Positions 45,169 to 51,831 of a DNA stretch of 51,831 nucleotides are shown in pieces. The DNA is from DSNY01 sp016861185 (GTDB lineage: Bacteria; Pseudomonadota; Gammaproteobacteria; Burkholderiales; Burkholderiaceae_F). Below the pieces are notes generated by a model that saw only the letters and a program-made list of their open reading frames with translations, searched no databases and was not told the origin of the DNA. How positions within the stretch are numbered: position 1 is the first letter of the stretch; each line of letters begins with the position of its first letter. The stretch covers positions 1 through 51,831 of the forward strand of contig SZOR01000015.1 of the NCBI GenBank assembly GCA_030263275.1, in the 5' to 3' direction. A program made the position numbers and the translations under genes.

Positions 45169-46263
45169 GTGACCTTCCGCGCCCATCTCGACGACGTGCT
45201 GCGCGAACGCGGCTACGCGCTCGACGGCGCGCAGCAGACCGCGGCGGCGCGACTTGAGCAACTCGACGCTGACTGGCGCGCGTACAAGGCGCAGCGGTCG
45301 AACGCGATCGCCAAGCTGCTGCGCCGGCCGCCGATCCCACGCGGCGTCTACCTGTGGGGCGGTGTCGGCCGCGGCAAGAGCTTCCTGATGGACGGCTTCT
45401 TCGCCGCCGTCCCGCTGATCCGCAAGACGCGCGTGCACTTCCACGAGTTCATGCGCGGCGTGCACCGCGAGCTGGACGAGCTGAAAGGCACGGTCGATCC
45501 GCTCGACGAGGTCGCGCGCCGCATCGCGCGGCGGCACCGGCTGATCTGCTTCGACGAATTCCACGTCTCCGACATCGCCGACGCGATGATCCTGCACCGA
45601 CTGCTCGCCCGGCTGTTCGAGCTGGACGTGGGTTTCGTGATGACGTCGAACTACGCGCCCGACGCGCTGTATCCGGACGGGTTGCACCGCGACCGCATGC
45701 TGCCGGCGATCGCGCTGCTGAAGGAACGGCTCGACGTGGTCCATCTCGACGGCGGCATCGACTACCGCCGGCGCACGATGGAGCGGATCGACGCGTACCT
45801 GACTCCGCTCGGTCCGGAGTCCGAAGCGCATCTCACCGAAGCCTTCATGCGGCTCGCCGAAACCGAGGACGATGAACCGGTGCTGATGATCGAATCGCGC
45901 ATGATCCGAGCGCGGCGCCGCGCCGGCGGCGTGGTCTGGTTCGACTTCGCGGTGCTGTGCGGCGGGCCGCGCTCGCAGAACGACTACCTCGAGATCGCCG
46001 CGCAGTTCCACACCGTGCTGCTGTCGAACGTGCCGCGCATGTCCGCCGGGCAGGCGTCGGAGGCGCGCCGTTTCACCTGGCTCGTCGACGTGCTGTACGA
46101 CCATCGCGTCAAGCTGATCGCCTCGGCGGAGGTGCCGCCCGAGCAGCTTTACACGGCCGGTGCGCTGGCCAACGAATTCCATCGCACCGCCTCTCGGCTG
46201 CTCGAGATGCAGTCCCGCGCTTACCTCGAAGCGCCGCGCCGCGCGGTGGCCGCGGGCGTGTAG
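45169..46263 (+). CDS. zapE: ZapE/AFG1-family ATPase
   Basis: This 364-residue AFG1-like P-loop ATPase has Walker A GGVGRGKS (64-71), Walker B with LICFDEFHVSDIADAM (about 122-137), and family segments VHFHEFMRGVH and TSNYAPDALYPDGLHRDRMLP. In E. coli ZapE affects FtsZ assembly at constriction. Mitochondrial AFG1 handles respiratory-chain proteins, which makes the TCA neighbourhood suggestive. The start is the GTG at 45169, which begins the conserved N-terminus. Confidence 0.93.
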   Translation: MTFRAHLDDVLRERGYALDGAQQTAAARLEQLDADWRAYKAQRSNAIAKLLRRPPIPRGVYLWGGVGRGKSFLMDGFFAAVPLIRKTRVHFHEFMRGVHRELDELKGTVDPLDEVARRIARRHRLICFDEFHVSDIADAMILHRLLARLFELDVGFVMTSNYAPDALYPDGLHRDRMLPAIALLKERLDVVHLDGGIDYRRRTMERIDAYLTPLGPESEAHLTEAFMRLAETEDDEPVLMIESRMIRARRRAGGVVWFDFAVLCGGPRSQNDYLEIAAQFHTVLLSNVPRMSAGQASEARRFTWLVDVLYDHRVKLIASAEVPPEQLYTAGALANEFHRTASRLLEMQSRAYLEAPRRAVAAGV

Positions 46264-46273
46264 GCTGAAGCGA

Positions 46274-46990
46274 ATGCTGCGCGCACTCGCCCGCCGGATC
46301 GCGCCGCTCGTGCTCGCCGCGGCCTTGCCGGCGCACGCCGAGCTTGCGGCGCAGTTTCCCGCGGGGAGCATCCGCACGCGCGAGGACGCGACCCGCGCGC
46401 TCGCCGCTGCGCGGACCGAGGCGGCGGCCGTCGAAGAGGCCTACGCCGCCGAGCAGCAGCGCTGCGCCCAGGCCTTCTTCGTCAACCGCTGCCAGGACGA
46501 AGCGCGGCGCACGCGCGAGCTGGCGCTGCGTGAAGTCCGCCGGGTCGAGCTGGAGGCGCGCGACACGCAACGGCGGCTGGATGCGGAGGAGCGGGCGCGG
46601 CGCCGCGCGCAACAGCCGGCCGCCGACCCGGCGGAGCAGGCGAAGCGCGCGGCCGAAGGACGCGCCGCGCAGGACAAGCGCGAGCGCGCAGCGCGCGAAG
46701 CTGCCGGGCAGCGCAAGCTGCGCGAGCAGCAGGCGGCGGCCAACCGGGCGCAAGCCGAGCGGCGCGCGGCGGAACGGGCGCAAGAGGACGCGAAGCGCGC
46801 CGAACAGGCGCCCGCGGAAGCGGCCCGTCGCGCCGAGTACGCGCGCCGCGCGGCCGAACGCAAGCGCGCCGCGGAGGCTTATGCCAGGAAGAAGGCGGAA
46901 GAACGCGCCGCCAACGAACGCCAGCGCGAAGCGCGCCGCAAGGAACGTGCGGAAGAAGAAGCGCGCCGTGCCGCGCAGAAGCCGCAGTAG
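46274..46990 (+). CDS. Exported Ala/Arg/Glu-rich coiled-coil protein, unknown
   Basis: This 238-residue protein has a signal peptide (ALARRIAPLVLAAALPAHA). A short N-terminal module follows with two Cys residues (QRCAQAFFVNRCQDEARR), then about 150 residues of highly charged Ala/Arg/Glu repeats likely to form a long helix or coiled coil. The FVNRCQDEAR segment occurs in small betaproteobacterial periplasmic proteins of unknown role. The ATG is 11 bases after zapE. The low-complexity part could attract false matches to TolA or other coiled-coil proteins. Confidence 0.75.
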   Translation: MLRALARRIAPLVLAAALPAHAELAAQFPAGSIRTREDATRALAAARTEAAAVEEAYAAEQQRCAQAFFVNRCQDEARRTRELALREVRRVELEARDTQRRLDAEERARRRAQQPAADPAEQAKRAAEGRAAQDKRERAAREAAGQRKLREQQAAANRAQAERRAAERAQEDAKRAEQAPAEAARRAEYARRAAERKRAAEAYARKKAEERAANERQREARRKERAEEEARRAAQKPQ

Positions 46991-47002
46991 CGCAGCCGCG
47001 GG

Positions 47003-47821
47003 CTAGGCCTGCGACGGCTCGGGCGAGTCCTTCTCGAACCAGAGCGTGGCGGTCGGCATGCGCTTCTTCGGCTCCGGCGCCTCGAGCTTGACGATCGCGA
47101 GCGAGAGGTTGTCGCCGCGCCCCTTGGCGCGGTCGCGCGCAATGCGGACGAGGTGTTCGGACGCTTCGCGCGGCGACAGGCTGTGCAGCAGCGAACCCAG
47201 CTCGTAGTCCTCGAAGTACGCCCACAGTCCGTCGCTGCACAGCAGGAAGGCGTCGCCGACGCGCAACTCGTTCGCCTCGCCGACGACGATCTGCGGCTCG
47301 CGCGCGATGCCGAGCGCGCTGACGAGGATGTTCTTGTACTTGTTCGCAGCGACTTCGGCCGCTTCGACCTTGCCTTCGGCCGCCAGCATCGACGCGTAGG
47401 TGTGGTCGTCCGTCCGGTGCACGAGCCGGCCGGCGCGGAAGTAGTACAGCCGGCTGTCGCCCGCGTGCGCCCAGATCGCGTAGTCCTTCTTGACGATCAG
47501 CGCGACGATCGTGCTGTGCGGCTCCTTTTCGCTCGAGATTGCAGTCAGCCGGATCACCGTATGCGCCTCGGCTGCGATCTGCCTGAGCAGTTGCGGAAGC
47601 GCGGTGTCCTGTTCGGACAGCTCCTGGAACAGGCTGTCCGCGGTCGCGATCACCTGGTCCGAGGCCATGCGCCCGCCGGTGCGGCCACCCATGCCGTCGG
47701 CGACGATCGCCAGCAGCGCGCCCGGGTTGCGCTTGCTCGTCAGGATCGCGACGCGATCCTGCTGTTCCGGACGGTCGCCGATGTGCTCGGCGATGCAGGC
47801 GGTGACCTTGAAGCGCGACAC
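47003..47821 (-). CDS. PP2C-family serine/threonine protein phosphatase
   Basis: This 272-residue protein has PP2C metal motifs: EQQDRV (D22), VADGMGGRTGG (41-51), WAHAGDSRLYYF, LLCSDGLW and GRGDNLSLAIV. It removes phosphate from Ser/Thr, using two Mg or Mn ions. No partner kinase is visible nearby. The start is uncertain. The GTG at 47821 begins the conserved fold; an ATG at 47950 would add a basic, poorly conserved extension. It ends 12 bases from the convergent coiled-coil gene. Confidence 0.88.
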   Translation of the reverse strand: MSRFKVTACIAEHIGDRPEQQDRVAILTSKRNPGALLAIVADGMGGRTGGRMASDQVIATADSLFQELSEQDTALPQLLRQIAAEAHTVIRLTAISSEKEPHSTIVALIVKKDYAIWAHAGDSRLYYFRAGRLVHRTDDHTYASMLAAEGKVEAAEVAANKYKNILVSALGIAREPQIVVGEANELRVGDAFLLCSDGLWAYFEDYELGSLLHSLSPREASEHLVRIARDRAKGRGDNLSLAIVKLEAPEPKKRMPTATLWFEKDSPEPSQA

Positions 47822-47985
47822 GCGAGGCTTTCGACTTCGATGCGAGGCTGCGAACGGGTCCTTCGAGCGCCGCGGCAGTCTATCAGCGGGTCCGCGCGGC
47901 GATCGCTCGAACTGGCCCCGAAGTGAAGGCCAAGCATCCCCTGCTAGCATTCGCTTCACGCCGTGCGCCGGCCCCCTGACCCGAC

Positions 47986-48183
47986 ATGGAACCGGACGAG
48001 ATCAAGCGCCGCATCATCGAGCTGCAGATCGAGCATCGCGATCTCGACGACGCGATTGCGCGCCTGTCCGTGCAGCCCGGCGTCGACGAGCTCCACCTTC
48101 GCCGGCTGAAGAAGCGCAAGCTGCAGATCAAGGACGCCATCGGGCTGCTGCAGGCGCAGCTCGTGCCGGACATCCCGGCGTGA
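47986..48183 (+). CDS. YdcH-like (DUF465) small protein
   Basis: This 65-residue helical hairpin protein has the family pattern IELQIEHRDLDDAIARL followed by LHLRRLKKRKLQIKDAI. Function unknown. Its TGA overlaps the GTG start of the helicase gene (GTGA), so the two are probably co-translated. Confidence 0.85.
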   Translation: MEPDEIKRRIIELQIEHRDLDDAIARLSVQPGVDELHLRRLKKRKLQIKDAIGLLQAQLVPDIPA

Positions 48184-50228
48184 GTTCGACTCCGCCGCGC
48201 CGCGCCGCCGCCGGCGACGCGCCGCATGCGCGCGAGGCGGCCGCGGTCGAAACCGTACGCCGCCGCGTGGCGCGCGCGTTCGCACCCGACGGCGAGCTTG
48301 CCGGCGCGGTGCGCGGTTTCGTCGCGCGCGACTCGCAGCGCGACATGGCGCTCGCCGTCTTCGACACGATCGTCGAGCGCGCCACCCTCGTGGCCGAGGC
48401 GGGAACCGGCACCGGCAAGACCTTCGCGTATCTGGTTCCGGCCCTGCTCGCGGGCGGAAAGGTGCTCGTTTCGACCGGCACCAAGGCGCTGCAGGACCAG
48501 GTCCACGGCAGGGATCTCGCCGCGGTCACCCGCGCGCTTGGCCTGCGCGTCGAGTGTGCGCTGCTCAAGGGGCGGCAGAATTACGTCTGCCTGCATCGCC
48601 TCGCGCGCGCCGAACGCGAAGCGCAACTCGCCACGAGGCAGGACGCCGCGCATCTGCGCGCGGTGCTGCGCTTCGCGCGCACGACTGAGACCGGCGATCT
48701 CGCCGAACTGGCCGAAGTGCCCGAGAACGTGCCGATCCGGCCGCTGGTGACTTCGACGCGCGAAAACTGTCTGGGCGGCGAGTGCCCACGCTTCGAAGAG
48801 TGCTTCGTCTACAAGGCGCGCCGCGCCGCGCAGGCGGCCGACGTCGTCGTCGTCAACCATCATCTTTTCCTCGCCGATCTGGCCCTGCGCGACGATGCGA
48901 TCCGCGAGTTCCTGCCGGCCGTCGATACGGTCGTGCTCGACGAGGCGCACCAGTTGCCCAAGATCGCCGGCGAGTTCTTCGGCACGACCTGGTCGCTCGC
49001 GCAGGTCCTTGAGCTGGCGCACGACGCCCGTGCGGTCGGGCTTGCGCAGGCGGCCGATGGTGCGCCGTGGGTCGCGCTGACGCAGTCGATCGAGCAAGCG
49101 GCGCGCGAGCTGCGGCTGCAGCTCGCGCAGGCGGGGCTCGCGCCCGGTGCGCGCGTCGCGCTCGACCGCATCGGCCGGCGCACGGCGCTGGCGCAGGCGG
49201 TCGGGGCGATCGAGACTTCGTTGGCCGCGCTCGCATCCGCCCTCGGGGCGAACCAGGGGCGCGACGCCGAGCTCGATGCGCTTGCTCCGCGTGTCGCCGC
49301 GCTGCGCGCGCAGCTCGCCGAGTGGCGCGACGCCTTCACCGGGACCGCAACGGACGCCGACCCGAGCGAGGCGAGGATCGACGAGACGGTCCGCTGGGTC
49401 GGTGTTTCCGCGCACGGCGCGCAGTTCAACGCAACGCCGCTTGCGCCCGGCGAAGCTTTCGCGCGCGTGCGCGCCCAGCAGACGCAGGCTTGGATTCTGA
49501 CCTCGGCGACGCTGACGGTCGTTCAGCGTTTCGATGCCTTCATCGCCGAAACGGGGCTGGTCGAAGCGCGGACGCTGCGCTGGGACAGCCCGTTCGACTT
49601 CGCGCGGCAGGCGCTGCTTTATCTGCCGCAGCCGATGCCTTCGCCGCTCGCGCAGGACTTCGCCGAGCGCGTCGCCGATCTCGCCTGGGCGGTGATCGCC
49701 GCCGCAGGCGGCCGCGCCTTCGTGCTGTGCACGACGCTGCGCGCGGTCGAACGCGTCGCCGAGCGGCTGCGTGCGCGCATGCGCGAGGCGGGCGTCGAGC
49801 TGCCGCTGCTGGTGCAGGGAACGAGCACGCGGCGCGCGCTTCTCGACGCCTTTCGGCGCGCCGGCAACGCGGTGCTGGTCGGCAGCGTCAGCTTCTGGGA
49901 AGGCATCGACGTGCGCGGCGAAGCGCTGTCGCTGGTCGTGATCGACAAGCTGCCGTTCGCGCCGCCCGACGATCCGGTCGTCGAGGCGAGAATCCGCAGG
50001 CTGCGCGCCCTCGGCCGCAATCCCTTCGTCGAGTACCAGTTGCCGCAGGCGGTGACGCTGCTCAAGCAGGGCGTCGGGCGTCTGATCCGCGACGAAACCG
50101 ACCGCGGCGTGTTGATGATCCTGGACGATCGCCTGCTCGCCAAAGCGTACGGCAAGGCGGTGCTCGCGAGCCTGCCGCCGTTCGCGCGCACGCGCAGCGA
50201 AGAGGAAGCGTGCGCGTTTTTTCGTTGA
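48180..50228 (+). CDS. DinG/YoaA-like iron-sulfur DNA helicase
   Basis: This 682-residue superfamily 2 (XPD-like) ATP-dependent DNA helicase has Walker A GTGTGKT (75-81). Four cysteines suited to a [4Fe-4S] cluster are C137, C197, C202 and C208. A DEAH box lies at 254-257, with ILTSATL and the C-terminal motif VSFWEGIDVRGEALSLVVIDKLPF followed by QGVGRLIRDETDRGV. These helicases unwind 5'-3' and resolve D-loops, R-loops or G-quadruplexes. The start is GTG overlapping the upstream stop. YoaA and DinG cannot be separated from sequence alone. Confidence 0.94.
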   Translation: MSSTPPRRAAAGDAPHAREAAAVETVRRRVARAFAPDGELAGAVRGFVARDSQRDMALAVFDTIVERATLVAEAGTGTGKTFAYLVPALLAGGKVLVSTGTKALQDQVHGRDLAAVTRALGLRVECALLKGRQNYVCLHRLARAEREAQLATRQDAAHLRAVLRFARTTETGDLAELAEVPENVPIRPLVTSTRENCLGGECPRFEECFVYKARRAAQAADVVVVNHHLFLADLALRDDAIREFLPAVDTVVLDEAHQLPKIAGEFFGTTWSLAQVLELAHDARAVGLAQAADGAPWVALTQSIEQAARELRLQLAQAGLAPGARVALDRIGRRTALAQAVGAIETSLAALASALGANQGRDAELDALAPRVAALRAQLAEWRDAFTGTATDADPSEARIDETVRWVGVSAHGAQFNATPLAPGEAFARVRAQQTQAWILTSATLTVVQRFDAFIAETGLVEARTLRWDSPFDFARQALLYLPQPMPSPLAQDFAERVADLAWAVIAAAGGRAFVLCTTLRAVERVAERLRARMREAGVELPLLVQGTSTRRALLDAFRRAGNAVLVGSVSFWEGIDVRGEALSLVVIDKLPFAPPDDPVVEARIRRLRALGRNPFVEYQLPQAVTLLKQGVGRLIRDETDRGVLMILDDRLLAKAYGKAVLASLPPFARTRSEEEACAFFR

Positions 50229-50266
50229 CGTTGACCGTGATCAGTCGCGGCCAAACGGAGAACGGC

Positions 50267-51061
50267 CTACCGTCTCTGTAGCGCCAGATATGTACTCTTC
50301 GGGAAATTGGCGCGCAGCACCCGCTCCGTATCCGCGCGCAGATCCGCGAGCCCGAGCGCTTCGTACGAGCGCATCATCAGGTACAGCGCTTCCTCGGAAG
50401 CCGGCGCACCCTGGTAGTCGCGCAGCGCGCCCTGCGCGCGCGCGATCGCCGCAAGATAGGCGCCGCGGCGGAAGTAGTAGCGGGCGACGTTGACTTCGCT
50501 CTGCGCCATCGCATTGACCAGATAATTCATCCGCATCCGCGCTTCATCCGCGTAGCGGCTCGCGGGCCAGCGCTGTACGAGCTCGCGAAACGCCTCGAAC
50601 GCCTCGCGCATCGCCTTCGGGTCGCGCTCGCTCGGATCCTGCCCGAGCCGGCGGCCGAACAGACCCAGGTCGTCGTTGAACGACGCAAGGCCCTTCAAGT
50701 ACTGCACATAATCGGCGAACGGGTGGTTCGGGTTGAGCTTCAGAAACCGGTCGGCCGCGGTGATCGCCTGCGCCGACTCGCCTTCCTTGTAGTAGGTGTA
50801 GGCGATTTCCAGTTGCGCCTGCTGTGCGTGGCGGCCGAACGGAAAACGCGCCTCGAGCCTTTCGAGCAGTGTGCGCGCGCGCTGCCAGTTGGCAAGATCC
50901 ATCTCCGCGCGCGCCTCTGCATATAATCGCTCGGCATCCCACTTCGCCGTTTCGTCGCGCTCGGCGAGCGTGCCGCACGCGGCGAGCAGCACTGCCAACG
51001 CGCCGCCGAGCGCGGCGCGCGCGATCCGGGCCCATATGTTCTGCCGCATTTCGAAGCGCAT
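50267..51061 (-). CDS. bamD: Outer membrane assembly lipoprotein BamD
   Basis: This 264-residue lipoprotein (lipobox LLAACG, C29) of the BAM complex helps fold beta-barrel proteins into the outer membrane. TPR-like repeats are visible: RLYAEARAEMDLANWQRA, QLEIAYTYYKEGESAQAI, HPFADYVQYLKGLASFN and ARYYFRRGAYLAAIARA. The ATG at 51061 was chosen; another lies at 51049 and neither has a strong ribosome binding site. It diverges from rluD, the arrangement found in many proteobacteria. Confidence 0.96.
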   Translation of the reverse strand: MRFEMRQNIWARIARAALGGALAVLLAACGTLAERDETAKWDAERLYAEARAEMDLANWQRARTLLERLEARFPFGRHAQQAQLEIAYTYYKEGESAQAITAADRFLKLNPNHPFADYVQYLKGLASFNDDLGLFGRRLGQDPSERDPKAMREAFEAFRELVQRWPASRYADEARMRMNYLVNAMAQSEVNVARYYFRRGAYLAAIARAQGALRDYQGAPASEEALYLMMRSYEALGLADLRADTERVLRANFPKSTYLALQRR

Positions 51062-51092
51062 CGCGAACCGTTTCCGCCGGAAGAGTGCGCGG

Positions 51093-51098
51093 ATTATA
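51093..51098 (-). promoter_or_regulatory. -10 hexamer of bamD, shared with the divergent rluD promoter
   Basis: TATAAT on the minus strand (51098-51093) is a perfect -10 and predicts a leader of about 25 bases before bamD. On the plus strand TTATAT at 51094-51099 could serve rluD, with TTTCCG (51071-51076) as a -35. Overlapping divergent promoters are inferred. Confidence 0.55.
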
Positions 51099-51130
51099 TC
51101 GGCGCGCCTCGCTGCGCAGCGCGCGGCGCG

Positions 51131-51586
51131 ATGAACGCCGCACCGGCGCCGCTCGAGGACGTCGACGAAGGCGACGTCGATCTGCCGCTGCTGCAGCGTT
51201 TCAGCGTGACTGCCGCGCACGGCGGGCAGCGCGTCGACAAGGTGCTGGCGCTGCTCCTGCCCGAGGTGTCGCGCAGCCGAATCCGCCAATGGATCGAGGC
51301 GAACGCAGTGCGCGTCAACGGTGCTGCACCGCGCCCGCGCGACGAGGTGGTCGAAGGCGACGTGATCGACCTCGAGCCGCCGCCGGCGCCCGAGGCGCTC
51401 GCCTTCCGCGCCGAGCCGATGCCGCTCGCGATCGTGCACGAGGACGACGAGATCATCGTCGTCGACAAGCCGCCCGGGCTGGTTGTGCATCCGGCCGCCG
51501 GCAACTGGAGCGGCACGCTGCTGAACGGACTGCTCGCGCATGATCGCGAGCTTGCGCGGGTTCCGCGCGCGGGCATCGTGCACCGG
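51131..51586 (+). CDS. rluD: 23S rRNA pseudouridine synthase RluD, 3' part missing at a sequence junction
   Basis: The first 152 residues of RluD are present. The S4 RNA-binding domain is at about 31-62 (QRVDKVLALLLPEVSRSRIRQWI). The start of the catalytic domain follows (EDDEIIVVDKPPGLVVHPAAGN), up to VPRAGIVHR. The expected next residues, LDKDTSG with the catalytic Asp, are absent. The frame continues to 51784, but the residues after H151-R152 are not RluD-like. The break coincides with the start of an antisense permease fragment. Either the gene is disrupted or, more likely, the sequence is chimeric here. Confidence 0.9.
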
Positions 51587-51831
51587 CGATCACCGCGAGC
51601 AGGACGAGGACATGGACGAGGATCGCCGGAGCGCTCCCTTGCCCTGTCGTCGCCGCCCGGCACAGCTCCACGCCGTGCCACAGGGGTGAGAGGGCGGCCA
51701 GCGGCTGGAGCCAGGACGGGAGCTGCTCCACGGGGAAGAAGGTGCCGGAGAACAAGAACAAAGGCTGGACGACCAACCGCATGATCGGGCCGAAGGTGAG
51801 ATCAGTGTCCTGGGTGGCGGCGTAGGCAGAG
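51587..51831 (-). CDS. ABC-2 type transporter permease fragment, open at both ends
   Basis: About 81 codons run leftward from the window edge to the junction. They include PIMRLVVQPLFLFSGTFFP, WHGVELCRA and LVHVLVLLAVIA. These match the C-terminal half of ABC-2/NodJ-type drug or polysaccharide export permeases, especially actinobacterial ones. The start lies beyond the window and the C-terminus is cut at the junction, where the frame runs antisense into rluD. Nothing else in the window relates to it. Confidence 0.8.

Noticed and set aside
50229..50266. Terminator between the convergent helicase and bamD genes
   Set aside because: Only a 4-bp GGCC pairing is present and no T-run on either strand.
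51587..51784. Continuation of the rluD frame after the junction
   Set aside because: After VPRAGIVHR the residues are Arg/Gly-rich and unlike any pseudouridine synthase, while the opposite strand encodes a clear permease.

Overview
The window is about 51.8 kb of high-GC, densely packed bacterial DNA. It reads as a respiratory betaproteobacterium, probably Burkholderiales or a close relative. The reasons are the clustered TCA and methylcitrate-cycle genes around a HutC-type GntR regulator (acnA-prpD-prpC-prpB-mdh / gntR-sdhCDABE-gltA / odhA-odhB-lpdA), plus bamD, rluD, zapE and a split Mla-type lipid transport system. No rRNA, tRNA, CRISPR array or insertion sequence was seen. Many genes overlap by 1-4 bases (ATGA/GTGA junctions), which implies translational coupling.

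Layout. 1-1640 (+): the end of an M14 carboxypeptidase, then a GNAT-DEDDh exonuclease fusion. 1675-7353 (-): a small membrane protein, DUF2237, STAS-MlaE, MlaF, MlaD, an ABC auxiliary lipoprotein, a zinc alcohol dehydrogenase and a PIN protein. 7426-15937 (-): mdh, a VOC protein, prpB, prpC, a lysozyme-inhibitor-like exported protein, prpD, a lipoprotein and acnA. 16142-16208: a divergent control region with a perfect TCTTATATAAGA palindrome inside the apparent mdh promoter. 16208-22002 (+): gntR, sdhCDABE and gltA. 22064-25661 (-): a paired exported DUF1501 protein and a two-CxxCH lipoprotein, preceded by a perfect FNR/ANR-type box. 25967-38607 (-): two 2-oxoacid:ferredoxin oxidoreductase (OFOR) modules. 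38963-45017 (+): odhA, odhB, a SHOCT-PspC protein and lpdA. 45169-51061: zapE, a coiled-coil exported protein, PP2C, a YdcH-like protein, a DinG-like helicase and bamD. 51131-51831: rluD, broken at its catalytic motif and joined to an unrelated permease fragment.

The most interesting part is the roughly 17 kb block between gltA and odhA (22003-38962). It places two ferredoxin-dependent 2-oxoacid oxidoreductases beside the aerobic 2-oxoglutarate dehydrogenase. Each has its own electron-exit module. One pairs KorAB with a GltD-like flavoprotein carrying two [4Fe-4S] ferredoxin motifs. The other pairs OFOR alpha/beta with an NfnAB-like transhydrogenase and a 732-residue protein ending in a ferredoxin-like cysteine motif. 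A terminator separates the modules. The FNR-type box near the block suggests that at least part of it responds to oxygen. My inference is that the organism can switch 2-oxoglutarate (or another 2-oxoacid) oxidation between an NAD-linked complex and low-potential ferredoxin routes.

A second unexplained signal is a set of 7-bp tandem repeats (GGATTGC/GGATCGC and GTCGGCC types). They abut the stop codons of odhA, odhB, lpdA and korA, with inverted copies before the next gene in two cases.

Caution: the last ~245 bases look like foreign, probably actinobacterial, sequence joined inside rluD, so the right end should be treated as chimeric until shown otherwise.
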